NCBI GenBank assembly: GCA_001557035.1
Contig: LSKJ01000565.1
Span: 1 to 18,937, forward strand
Length of the DNA: 18,937 nucleotides
Source of the DNA: Rhodospirillaceae bacterium CCH5-H10
GTDB taxonomy: Bacteria; Pseudomonadota; Alphaproteobacteria; Reyranellales; Reyranellaceae
Reading direction: 5' to 3'
The notes beneath the pieces were generated by a model that ran no database searches, was not told the origin of the DNA, and saw only the letters and a program-made list of their open reading frames with translations. Position numbers and translations under genes: made by a program. Positions 1-9,119 of this stretch are shown piece after piece (the first letter of the stretch is position 1; the number at the start of each line of letters is the position of its first letter).

Positions 1-30
1 CGGCCACTCCGTGGCCTCCTCAGGATGAGG
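1..30 (-). repeat. REP-like palindromic repeat, truncated by window edge
   Basis: Two adjacent hairpins are visible: GGCCAC-TCC-GTGGCC (2-16) and CCTCA-GGA-TGAGG (18-30). Read on the minus strand this is the same arrangement as the repeat at 18859-18902: a CCTCA/TGAGG hairpin, then a GGCC-type hairpin. The CGTCTCGAAG part that should come next on the minus strand lies beyond base 1. Loop and outer stem bases differ between the copies while pairing is kept. From memory, similar CCTCATCCTGAGG elements are dispersed between genes in many Hyphomicrobiales and related alphaproteobacteria. Confidence 0.75.
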
Positions 31-85
31 TCGGTGGGTCAATCTGAGACGGAAAGACCCTAGAGCCCGCAGTCGAGACGCGCCC

Positions 86-1279
86 TCAGACGACCTCTGC
101 CGCGCGCATCTCGGCGATCTCGGTGGCGGAGTAGCCCGCTTCCTTCAGCACCTCGTCGGTATGCTGGCCAAGCGTGGCCGGCGGGCGGTCGATCGAGCCG
201 CCGCCGTGTTCGAGGCGGAAGCCCGAACCCACGACCCTGATCGGGCCGTGCTCGGTTTCGACGGTCTGCAGCACCGTGCGATGCTTGAACAGGTCGAGCT
301 GCGCGGTCTCCGGGATGCTGTGCACGCGGCCGGCCGGCACGTCGGCCTTGGCGAAGCGCTCGATCCAGGTGCCCGAATCCTCGGTCTTCATCGCGCCTTC
401 GACGATCTCGTGCAGGGCGGTGTTGTTGGCGATGCGCGTCGCCCAGTCGACGAAGCGCGGATCGTCCAGCACCTCCTCGCGGCCCAGCACCTTCATCAGG
501 CGCTTGAACTGCGGATCGGTCATGACCGCGAGCACGATCCAGCCGTCGCGCGTCTTGAAGAGATTGCCCGTGGGCTTGCGCGTCACCGACAGGTTGGCGG
601 CCTGGCCGTGGACGCGGCCGGTCATCATGTGCTCGGTGAACTGCTGCGCGAGATAGCCCATCACCGAGTCGATCATGGCGACGTCGACGAGCTGGCCCTT
701 GCCGGTATGGGTGCGCTGGTAGAGCGCCGACGCCATGCCCAGCGCGGCGGTGGCCCCCGACATCACGTCGGCGCCGGCGAAGCCCACGCGCGTCGGGCCG
801 TTGTTCTCGAAGCCGGTGATCGACATCAGGCCCGACATGGCCTGGATCATGCCGTCGAAGGCTGCGGTCTTGGACTCGGGCCCGACCTGGCCGAAGCCCG
901 ACACGGCGCAGTAGATCAGCCGGGGATTGATCTTGCTCAGCGTCTCGTAGCCGATGCCGAGCTTGTCCATCACGCCCGGCCGGAAATTCTCGACGACCAC
1001 GTCGGCGGTTTCCACGAGGCGGTTGACGATCTCGATCGCCTTGGGCTGCTTGAGGTCGAGCGTGATCGAGCGCTTGTTGCCGTTCACCGCGACCCACGGT
1101 GCCGCGAGGCCCCGCTTCTCCCAGTCGTTGGACCGGGTGCCGAAGCGCATGTCGTCACCCTCGCGGGATTCGATCTTGATGACGTCTGCCCCGAGGAGGG
1201 CGAGCTGGTAGGAGCTGTAGGGCCCCGCCAGCACACGCGTGAAATCGACGACCTTTACGCCCGCAAACGGCTTGCTCAT
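86..1279 (-). CDS. CaiB/BaiF (class III) CoA-transferase family protein
   Basis: This 397-aa protein belongs to the family III CoA-transferases (formyl-CoA transferase, CaiB, alpha-methylacyl-CoA racemase), which move CoA between carboxylic acids in the cytoplasm. The N-terminal VKVVDFTRVLAGP block (residues 8-20), the GADVIKIE block (30-37), the ENFRPGVMDKLG block (97-108) and the AVSGFGQ block (125-131) are all typical. Asp142 in the segment FDGMIQAMSG is the probable catalytic aspartate that forms the acyl-anhydride intermediate. Length matches the family. The ATG at 1279 is preceded by AGGAG five bases upstream, and that site overlaps the TAG stop of the selenoprotein gene 7 bp away, so the two are almost certainly co-transcribed and perhaps translationally coupled. 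The substrate cannot be told from sequence, since the family covers oxalate, carnitine, succinate and bile-acid substrates. Confidence 0.93.
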   Translation of the reverse strand: MSKPFAGVKVVDFTRVLAGPYSSYQLALLGADVIKIESREGDDMRFGTRSNDWEKRGLAAPWVAVNGNKRSITLDLKQPKAIEIVNRLVETADVVVENFRPGVMDKLGIGYETLSKINPRLIYCAVSGFGQVGPESKTAAFDGMIQAMSGLMSITGFENNGPTRVGFAGADVMSGATAALGMASALYQRTHTGKGQLVDVAMIDSVMGYLAQQFTEHMMTGRVHGQAANLSVTRKPTGNLFKTRDGWIVLAVMTDPQFKRLMKVLGREEVLDDPRFVDWATRIANNTALHEIVEGAMKTEDSGTWIERFAKADVPAGRVHSIPETAQLDLFKHRTVLQTVETEHGPIRVVGSGFRLEHGGGSIDRPPATLGQHTDEVLKEAGYSATEIAEMRAAEVV

Positions 1280-1286
1280 ATCGCTC

Positions 1287-2213
1287 CTATGCCACGCCCG
1301 CCTGCTTGCGCTGGCTGAGCGCGACCTGCTTCACCTTGTCGAATTCGGCCCGCCGCTTGGCGACCTCTTCGGGCGGCATGCGTTCGAGATTGTTGTAGTC
1401 GTTCTTCCAGTCCCCGTCGTCGTTCCAGCGCAGCGGCGACTGGACCGTCGTGCGCGGACCGATCGAGCTTTCGAGGACCTTCAACGCGAGATCCAGCGTG
1501 AAACGCTGGGTGTCGGGCTCATGCGGCTTGCCGCAGGAATTGCCGAGCGGGAAGTCGCTGAACAGGAACCGGGGCACGCCCGCCCATTCGACGATGTCCT
1601 TCGCCGCTCCCATCACCACGGTGGGGATGCCGTTCCGTTCGAGATATCGGGCGACCAGACTCACGGTCTGGTGACAGACGGGTCATGTAGGGACGAGCAG
1701 CGCGGCGTCGACCTGGTCCTGGCGGCAGCGTGCGAGGATTTCCGGTGCGTCGGTCTCCAGCGTGACGCGCTGGCTGCGATTGGTCGGTGCGCCGTGGAAG
1801 CGGGCGGCCAGCTTGAAGCGGCCCTCGCGGGCGAACTCGCGCATCAGCGGCAGCGGGAACCAAGTGTTGCTGTCCTTCGCCGTCGTGTGCTTGCGGTCGT
1901 AGCCGATGTGGGAGATGCGGGTGTCGTGGTCCTTGTCCGTATCGCCGGAATAGACCGAATAGAACTTGGCGCCCGCATTGTAGAGCGCACCGGGACCCTG
2001 GTCGCCCTTGTCGGGCTGGTAGGGCGCCGCCGTCGAGATCAGCGCCAGCGTGCTGTCCTTCAGCGGCTTCTTGAGCGGCGTGAACGGCGCGTCGGTGTAG
2101 TGCGCCCAGCGGTAGGGATTGTCGTAGCCCAGCGCGAGGTAATACTCGCGGGTGCGGCGCATGTATTCGAGTGGCGCGTCGTATTCCGGCGCGAAATCTG
2201 TCGTGTCGACCAT
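1287..2213 (-). CDS. GrdB-like selenoprotein (glycine/sarcosine/betaine reductase selenoprotein B family), UGA read as Sec
   Basis: One reading frame runs from the ATG at 2213 to the TAG at 1287-1289, broken only by a TGA at 1685-1683. Read through, it gives 308 aa with selenocysteine at residue 177 in LLVPT-U-PVCHQT, a U-x-x-C redox motif (Cys180). The flanking sequence fits the C-terminal Sec region of clostridial GrdB as I remember it: a U-x-x-C, then a helix ending ERNGIPTVV, then a DFPLGN segment. A hairpin suited to bacterial SECIS lies at 1655-1671. The next base is C (UGAC), a weak stop context. The protein is presumably a cytoplasmic redox or reductase enzyme, but the substrate is unknown and GrdA/GrdC/GrdE partners are not nearby. 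I chose ATG 2213 (MVDTTDF) over an upstream frame extension to 2285, which has no family-like sequence; neither start has a good Shine-Dalgarno site. The CoA-transferase gene follows directly. A nonsense mutation is the alternative. Confidence 0.85.
1655..1671 (-). promoter_or_regulatory. Candidate bacterial SECIS element
   Basis: On the minus strand, CCAGAC-CGTGA-GTCTGG forms a perfect 6-bp stem (a seventh A-U pair is available at 1672/1654) with a 5-nt loop. The stem starts 12 nt and the loop 18 nt after the TGA at 1683-1685. The second loop base is G. This matches the bacterial SECIS rules I know: a short stem-loop inside the coding sequence, apical loop about 16-37 nt after UGA, and at least one G among the first two loop bases. 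It would bind SelB in the mRNA. The hairpin also encodes protein sequence (CHQTVSLV). Confidence 0.75.
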
Positions 2214-2426
2214 GGTCGAAAACTGAGCGCAGGAACGGGCGAAGTCAAACGAGCAGACGCCCGTATTCGCATGACGATATGTCATTTGGCGATAACGAGA
2301 CCCGGGGCCGGCGGCCGTTCCAGAAGTTGGGAAAGCTGGCCCGGATGTAACCCCCCGGCCATAGTGCCGCCCAACTGCATCGCGCTATATATGAAACGAG
2401 ACCGGACAGGCTGGGGAGCGCATCGC
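2214..2426. promoter_or_regulatory. Divergent intergenic region between selenoprotein and yej operons
   Basis: This 213-bp region must carry promoters for both directions. The clearest element is a perfect dyad ATGAC-GATAT-GTCAT at 2271-2285, a possible operator. An AT-rich TATATA at 2386-2391 could act as a -10 for the plus-strand operon, but no good -35 sits at the right distance. I see no small gene or riboswitch-like structure here. Confidence 0.35.
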
Positions 2427-4286
2427 ATGGCGATCAGACGGCGCAGCGTATTGGCAGGCGGCGCGGCCCTTTGGGTCGGCGCTCCGGCGATTCTGCGGGC
2501 CCAGACCCCGGCCCCGGCCGCCCCGGGCACGGTCCATGTCAGCCACGGCTTCGCCATGCACGGCGAGCCCAAGTACAAGGCCGATGCCGGCCCGCCGGAC
2601 TACCTGAACCCCAACGCCCCCAAGGGCGGCAGCGTCCGTCTGGGCGCCCGCGGCACCTTCGATTCCCTGCATCCCTACATCGTGAAGAGCGTGCCGGCGG
2701 CCGGCATCAGCCAGCTCTGGGACACGCTGTGCTGGAATTCGCGCGACGAGGCCTCGACCGAATACGGGCTGATCGCCGAGACGATCGAGTGGCCGGAGGA
2801 CCGCGCCTGGGTGGCCTTCACCCTGCGGCCGCAGGCGCGCTGGCACGACGGCAGCCCGATCACCGTCGAGGACGTGATCTTCTCGCTCGACATCCTGAAG
2901 TCCAAGGGGCTGCCGAACTACGCCTTCTATTATGCCGACGTGCTGAAGGCCGAGAAGGTCGGCGACCGTAAGGTCAAGTTCACCTTCCGCGACAGCACCA
3001 ACAAGGAACTGCCGCTGATCATCGGTCAGCTTCCGATCCTGCCGTCCAAGTGGTGGGCCAATCGCGACTTCGAGAAGGTCTCGCTGGAGCCCGCGCTCGG
3101 CAGCGGCCCCTACAAGGTCGACTCCTTCGATGTCGGCCGGTCCATCACCTACCGCCGGGTCCCCGACTGGTGGGCGAAGGACCTCTGGATGAACCGCGGT
3201 CGCAACAACTTCGACGTGATCCGCTACGAATACTATCGCGACGTCACCGTGCAGTTCGAGGCGTTCAAGGCCGGCGACCTCGACGTCCGGCAGGAGAACA
3301 TCGCGCGCAACTGGGCGACCGCCTACGACATCCCGGCGGTGCGCGACGGCCGCATCCAGCGCGCCGAGATCCCGCACGAACTGCCGACCGGCATGCAGTG
3401 CTTCGCCTTCAACACGCGCCGCGAATACTTCAAGGACAAGCGCGTGCGCGAGGCGATCGCCACGATGTTCGACTTCGCCTGGGCGAACAAGAACCTGTTC
3501 TACGGGATGTACAAGCGGAACGTCTCGTTCTTCGGCAACTCGGAGCTCGCCTCGTCCGGCCTGCCGACCGCGGCCGAGCTGAAGTACCTCGAGCCGCTGC
3601 GCGGCAAGATCCCCGAGGAGGTCTTCACCAAGGAATACGTGCTTCCCGAGACCGACGGCACCGGCAACGTCCGCGAGCTGGCGCGCAAGGCGCTGGCGCT
3701 CCTCAAGGAGGCCGGCTGGGAGGTCAAGGACGGCAAGATGACGGAGACGAAGACCGGCAGGAAGCTGGCCTTCGAGATGCTCCTGAACGATGCCAGCTTC
3801 GAGAGGGTCGTGCTGCCCTACAAGCAGAACCTGGAGCGCATCGGCATCGACATGAACGTGCGCACGGTCGACACCGCGCAGTTCAAGCGCCGCGAGGACG
3901 AGTTCGACTACGACATGATGGTGGAGGGTTTCGGCCAGTCGCTGTCGCCGGGCAACGAGCAGCGCGACTTCTGGGGCTCGAAGGCCGCCGACACGCCGGG
4001 CAGCCGCAACTCGCTGGGAATCAAGGACGCCGCAATCGATTCGCTGATCGACACGCTGATCGCGGCGCCGGACCGCGAAAGCCTGATCGCCGTGACGAAG
4101 GCGCTGGACCGCGTGCTGCTGTGGAGCAACTTCGTGGTGCCCAACTGGCACAACAACAAGGTCTTCGTGGCCTACTGGAACCGCTTTGCGCGGCCCGAGA
4201 AGAGCGCGCGCTACGCGCCCTTCGCCTTCGACACCTGGTGGATCGACGAAGCCAAGGATCGCGCCCTGCAGCGCGAGAGGAAGTAG
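2427..4286 (+). CDS. yejA: Extracellular solute-binding protein, YejA-type (SBP_bac_5), peptide ABC importer
   Basis: This 619-aa protein is the periplasmic ligand-binding component of the ABC importer encoded downstream. The N-terminus RRRSVLAGGAALWVGAPAIL (residues 4-23) is a twin-arginine-like or long Sec signal, with likely cleavage after LRA at residue 25. The mature start (HGFAMHG, then PNAPKGGSVR) is typical of YejA-class family-5 binding proteins, as are the later RPQARWHDGSPITVEDV and FNTRREYFKDKRVREAI segments. The ATG at 2427 has GGGGAG eight bases upstream and begins exactly at the signal peptide; an upstream ATG at 2391 adds 12 residues and is less likely. Ligands are probably oligopeptides; E. 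coli Yej imports microcin C, and some alphaproteobacterial relatives are reported to take up peptidoglycan peptides. It is the first gene of the four-gene operon, with a 15-bp gap to the permease. Confidence 0.9.
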   Translation: MAIRRRSVLAGGAALWVGAPAILRAQTPAPAAPGTVHVSHGFAMHGEPKYKADAGPPDYLNPNAPKGGSVRLGARGTFDSLHPYIVKSVPAAGISQLWDTLCWNSRDEASTEYGLIAETIEWPEDRAWVAFTLRPQARWHDGSPITVEDVIFSLDILKSKGLPNYAFYYADVLKAEKVGDRKVKFTFRDSTNKELPLIIGQLPILPSKWWANRDFEKVSLEPALGSGPYKVDSFDVGRSITYRRVPDWWAKDLWMNRGRNNFDVIRYEYYRDVTVQFEAFKAGDLDVRQENIARNWATAYDIPAVRDGRIQRAEIPHELPTGMQCFAFNTRREYFKDKRVREAIATMFDFAWANKNLFYGMYKRNVSFFGNSELASSGLPTAAELKYLEPLRGKIPEEVFTKEYVLPETDGTGNVRELARKALALLKEAGWEVKDGKMTETKTGRKLAFEMLLNDASFERVVLPYKQNLERIGIDMNVRTVDTAQFKRREDEFDYDMMVEGFGQSLSPGNEQRDFWGSKAADTPGSRNSLGIKDAAIDSLIDTLIAAPDRESLIAVTKALDRVLLWSNFVVPNWHNNKVFVAYWNRFARPEKSARYAPFAFDTWWIDEAKDRALQRERK

Positions 4287-4301
4287 GCGTCCGGCCGCTC
4301 C

Positions 4302-5402
4302 ATGCTCGCCTACATCCTGCGACGCCTCGTGCTGGTGGTGCCGACCCTGTTCGGCATCATGGTCATCAACTTCTTCATCGTGCAGGCCGCGCCCGGCGGG
4401 CCGGTCGAACAGACGCTGGCCCAGATCCAGGGCACGTCGGTCGACGCCACGGAGCGTTTTTCCGGCAGCTCCAGCGGCGGCGAGACGCTGCGGAAATCGG
4501 CCACGGATTCCTCGGGTGGCGGCGCCTATCGCGGCGCCCGCGGCCTGCCGCGCGAACTGATCGAGCGCATCGAGAAGATGTACGGCTTCGACAAGCCGAT
4601 CGGCGAGCGCTTCCTGCTGATGATGAAGAACTACCTCGTCTTCGATTTCGGCGAGAGCTTCTTCCGCAACAAGCGCGTCGTCGACCTGATCATCGAGAAG
4701 ATGCCGGTGTCGATCTCGCTCGGCCTGTGGACCACGCTGCTGATCTACTTCGTGTCGATCCCGCTCGGCATCGCCAAGGCGGTGCGCGACGGCTCGCGCT
4801 TCGACGTCGCGACCTCGACCACGCTGATCGTGCTGAACGCGATCCCGGGCTTCCTGTTCGCGCTCCTGCTGGTCGTGCTGTTCGCCGGCGGCTCCTACTT
4901 CAAGTGGTTTCCGCTGCGCGGCCTCGTCTCCGACGACTGGGCCTCGCTCGGCACGATCGACAAGGTGCTCGACTATTTCTGGCACATGGCCCTGCCGATC
5001 GGCGCCATGGTGATCGGCGGCTTCGCGACGCTCACCTTCCTCACCAAGAACTCGTTCCTCGAGGAGATCCACAAGCAGTACGTTCTGACCGCCCGCGCCA
5101 AGGGGCTGGTCGAGCGCCGCGTGCTCTACGGCCACGTGTTCCGCAACGCCATGCTGATCGTGATCGCGGGCTTTCCCGCCGCCTTCGTCGGTGTGCTGTT
5201 CACCGGCTCGCTGCTGATCGAGGTGATCTTCTCGCTCGACGGGATCGGCCTGCTGGGCTTCGAGGCGGCGCTGAACCGCGACTACCCGATCATGTTCGGC
5301 ACACTCTACTTCTTCGGGCTGATCGGCCTCGTCATGGGGATCCTGGGAGACCTCATGTACACGGTCGTCGATCCCCGGATCGATTTCGAGGCGCGCGCCT
5401 GA
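4302..5402 (+). CDS. yejB: ABC transporter permease, YejB-type
   Basis: This 366-aa inner-membrane permease is one half of the importer channel. The first transmembrane helix (about residues 9-29, [20 protein letters not shown]) is followed by an APGGP motif as in DppB/OppB-type permeases, then by a Gly/Ser-rich segment (about 50-80) that lengthens the first periplasmic loop, as in YejB. The EAA motif that contacts the ATPase is at about 258-285 ([10 protein letters not shown], then HVFRNAM). The C-terminus ends [11 protein letters not shown], which is typical of this family. The gene lies 15 bp after yejA, and its TGA overlaps the next start (TGATG at 5400-5404), which indicates translational coupling. 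No strong Shine-Dalgarno site is seen at its own start. Confidence 0.92.
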   Translation: MLAYILRRLVLVVPTLFGIMVINFFIVQAAPGGPVEQTLAQIQGTSVDATERFSGSSSGGETLRKSATDSSGGGAYRGARGLPRELIERIEKMYGFDKPIGERFLLMMKNYLVFDFGESFFRNKRVVDLIIEKMPVSISLGLWTTLLIYFVSIPLGIAKAVRDGSRFDVATSTTLIVLNAIPGFLFALLLVVLFAGGSYFKWFPLRGLVSDDWASLGTIDKVLDYFWHMALPIGAMVIGGFATLTFLTKNSFLEEIHKQYVLTARAKGLVERRVLYGHVFRNAMLIVIAGFPAAFVGVLFTGSLLIEVIFSLDGIGLLGFEAALNRDYPIMFGTLYFFGLIGLVMGILGDLMYTVVDPRIDFEARA

Positions 5403-6417
5403 TGAACCCGATGAACCGCCGCCGCCTCGCGGCCTTCCGGTCCAGCAAGCGCGGCATGATCTCGCTGGCGATCTTCGGGACCCTGTTCTTCCTGTCGCTG
5501 TTCGCCGAGCTGCTGGCCAACAACAAGCCCATCCTCATCCGCTACGACGGCGGCTTCTACTCGCCGCTGCTCAAGGACTATCCCGAGACGACGTTCGGCG
5601 GCGACTTCCCGACCAACACCGTCTATTCCGACCCGGAAGTGAAGAAGCTGATCGAGGAGAAAGGCTGGATCCTCTGGCCGCCGATCCCCTACAGCTACGA
5701 CACGGTGCTGAAGGGCGAGGGCCGGACGACCCTGCAGCCGCCGTCACGCCAGCACTGGCTGGGCACCGACGACTCCGGTCGCGACGTGCTGGCCCGCCTG
5801 ATCTACGGCTTCCGCATCTCCGTCTTGTTCGGGCTGGCGCTCACCGTGGCCAGCACGGTGATCGGCATCGCCGCCGGCGCCGTGCAGGGCTATTTCGGCG
5901 GCGCAGTCGACCTCGTGATGCAGCGCTTCCTCGAAATCTGGTCGAGCATGCCGACGCTCTATCTCCTGATCATCCTGGCGAGCTTCATCCAGCCGGGCTT
6001 CTGGGTGTTGCTGGGCATCATGCTGCTGTTCAGCTGGATGGCGCTGGTCGGGCTGGTGCGCGCCGAATTCCTGCGCGGCCGCAACTTCGACTATGTCCGG
6101 GCGGCCCGCGCGCTGGGTATGATGGATGCGCGCATCATGTTCCGCCACATCCTCCCCAATGCGATGACCGCCAGCCTGACCTTCCTGCCCTTCATCCTGG
6201 CAGGCTCGGTCACGACGCTGACCTCGCTCGACTTCCTGGGCTTCGGCCTGCCGGTCGGCTCGCCCTCGCTGGGCGAGCTGCTGCTGCAGGGCAAGAACAA
6301 CCTCACCGCCCCGTGGCTCGCCTTCACCGGCTTCTTCGTGATCGCGCTGATGCTGTCACTCCTGGTGTTCATCGGCGAAGCGGTGCGCGATGCCTTCAAC
6401 CCGCGCAAGGTGCTGGC

Positions 6418-6421
<4 letters not shown>
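5402..6421 (+). CDS. yejE: ABC transporter permease, YejE-type
   Basis: This 339-aa protein is the second permease of the Yej importer. Residues 19-38 form the first transmembrane helix, followed by a large periplasmic insertion (about 40-115) ending in the HWLGTDDSGRDVLARLIYG block found in DppC/OppC-type permeases. The EAA loop is at about 231-255 (YVRAARALGM, then HILPNAM), and the FLGFGLPVGSPSLGELL and NPRK segments near the end are typical. The start overlaps the yejB stop, and its own TGA overlaps the GTG of the ATPase gene (GTGA at 6418-6421), so all four genes form one tightly coupled transcript. The extended periplasmic loop distinguishes YejE from shorter DppC proteins. Confidence 0.92.
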
Positions 6422-8052
<1,631 letters not shown>

Positions 8053-8136
8053 TTGTTTCAATTGCACGGAAGTTTGTGACGGCTTGCAGGCCTCGCGCGA
8101 CAAATTTATGAGGAGGGCCTGAAAGGGAGGACCGTC

Positions 8137-9111
8137 ATGATCGGCTTCCGCTGCGTTCTTGCCGCCGCTGCTCTCGTCGTCGCCACCCCGATCGTCCTGT
8201 CCGCCGCCTTCGCCCAGCCTGTGCCGATCACCCTGGGCACTGCATCCGTCGGCGGCACCTATCACGTCTATGGCGGCGTCGTTGCCGCCCTGCTGACCGA
8301 CAAGGCCGGCATGCAGGTGACGACACAGCAGACGCAGGGACCCAACCAGAACGTCATCATGATCGACGACGGCAAGATCGGCCTCGGCATGACGACCATC
8401 GGCGTCGCCCTGCAGGCGCTGCAGGGTTCCGCGCCGTGGACCAAGGGCAGGAAATACGACAGCATCCGCGCGCTGTTCCCGATGTACGACACGCCGATGC
8501 AATGCGTCGCGCTGAAGAAGTCGGGCATCACCAGCTTCAGGCAGCTCGAGGGCAAGACCGTCGGCACCGGCCCCAAGGCCGGCACCCCCGGCACCTACTT
8601 CCCGCTGATCTTCGATGCGCTGGGCATGAAGGTGACCGCGCGCAACGGCCAGGGCAGCGAGGTCGGCAACCAGCTAAACGACGGGCTGATCGACGCCTTC
8701 TGCTTCGGTGCCGGCGTGCCGGTGCCGATCTTCACGCAGCTCGATTCCGAGCAGGCGATCAACTTCTTCACGTGGACGCCGGAAGAGATCGCGACCATCC
8801 GCGCCAGGATACCGGAATTCACCGAGTCGACGGTGCCGAAGGGCCACTACAGGCAGCAGACGGAGGACCAGAAGACGATCGGCCTCTACAACTTCGCGAT
8901 CGCCAGCAAGGACATGTCCGACGCGGTGGCCTACAGGATCACCAAGACCATCCTCGAGAACAATTCGGCGATGATCCGCGCCCACGCGGCGGCCAAGGAG
9001 ACGGTCGCGGCCAACGCGACCCGAAACACGGTCCTCACATTCCACCCCGGCGCCGTGCGTTATTACAAGGAAAAGGGAATCAAGCTCGACCCGGCGACGC
9101 TCCCTAAGTAA
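8137..9111 (+). CDS. TAXI-family TRAP transporter solute-binding protein
   Basis: This 324-aa periplasmic protein is of the TAXI (TRAP-associated extracytoplasmic immunogenic) class. The signal peptide covers about residues 1-26 (cleavage AFA|Q). The mature protein opens with ITLGTASVGGTYHVYGGVVA, the family signature, and continues with a GPNQNVIMIDDGKIGLGMT block and a KTVGTGPKAGTPGTYFPLIFDALG block typical of TAXI receptors. A good Shine-Dalgarno (GGGAGG at 8125-8130) lies six bases before the ATG. TAXI receptors normally work with a fused TRAP permease, but none is encoded next to this gene, so it either uses a distant permease or has another role. A weak promoter-like TTGCAG...TATGAG lies in the 84-bp gap after yejF. 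Ligands of known members include organic acids and glutamate-like compounds; this one is not predictable. Confidence 0.9.
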   Translation: MIGFRCVLAAAALVVATPIVLSAAFAQPVPITLGTASVGGTYHVYGGVVAALLTDKAGMQVTTQQTQGPNQNVIMIDDGKIGLGMTTIGVALQALQGSAPWTKGRKYDSIRALFPMYDTPMQCVALKKSGITSFRQLEGKTVGTGPKAGTPGTYFPLIFDALGMKVTARNGQGSEVGNQLNDGLIDAFCFGAGVPVPIFTQLDSEQAINFFTWTPEEIATIRARIPEFTESTVPKGHYRQQTEDQKTIGLYNFAIASKDMSDAVAYRITKTILENNSAMIRAHAAAKETVAANATRNTVLTFHPGAVRYYKEKGIKLDPATLPK

Positions 9112-9119
9112 AAGGCTGC

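Noticed and set aside
1287..1664. A separate 125-aa gene starting at GTG 1664, downstream of the TGA
   Set aside because: It is in the same frame as the upstream part, begins inside the SECIS-like stem-loop and has no ribosome site. A read-through selenoprotein explains both halves better.
1683..2213. Pseudogene caused by a nonsense TGA
   Set aside because: The TGA sits exactly where GrdB carries Sec, with Cys three residues later and a SECIS-like hairpin at the right distance. Nothing else in the frame is broken.
1239..4286. A 1015-aa plus-strand open frame containing the binding-protein gene
   Set aside because: Its first roughly 390 codons run antisense to the selenoprotein and CoA-transferase genes and look like GC-rich frame noise. 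The signal peptide and ribosome site fix the true start at 2427.
2385..5135. Very long open frames antisense or out of frame to the yej genes (also 3050-6421 and 6091-8502)
   Set aside because: Composition is biased to Arg, Ala, Gly, His and Asp with no motifs, as expected for shadow frames in GC-rich DNA. The yej genes on the other frames are clear.
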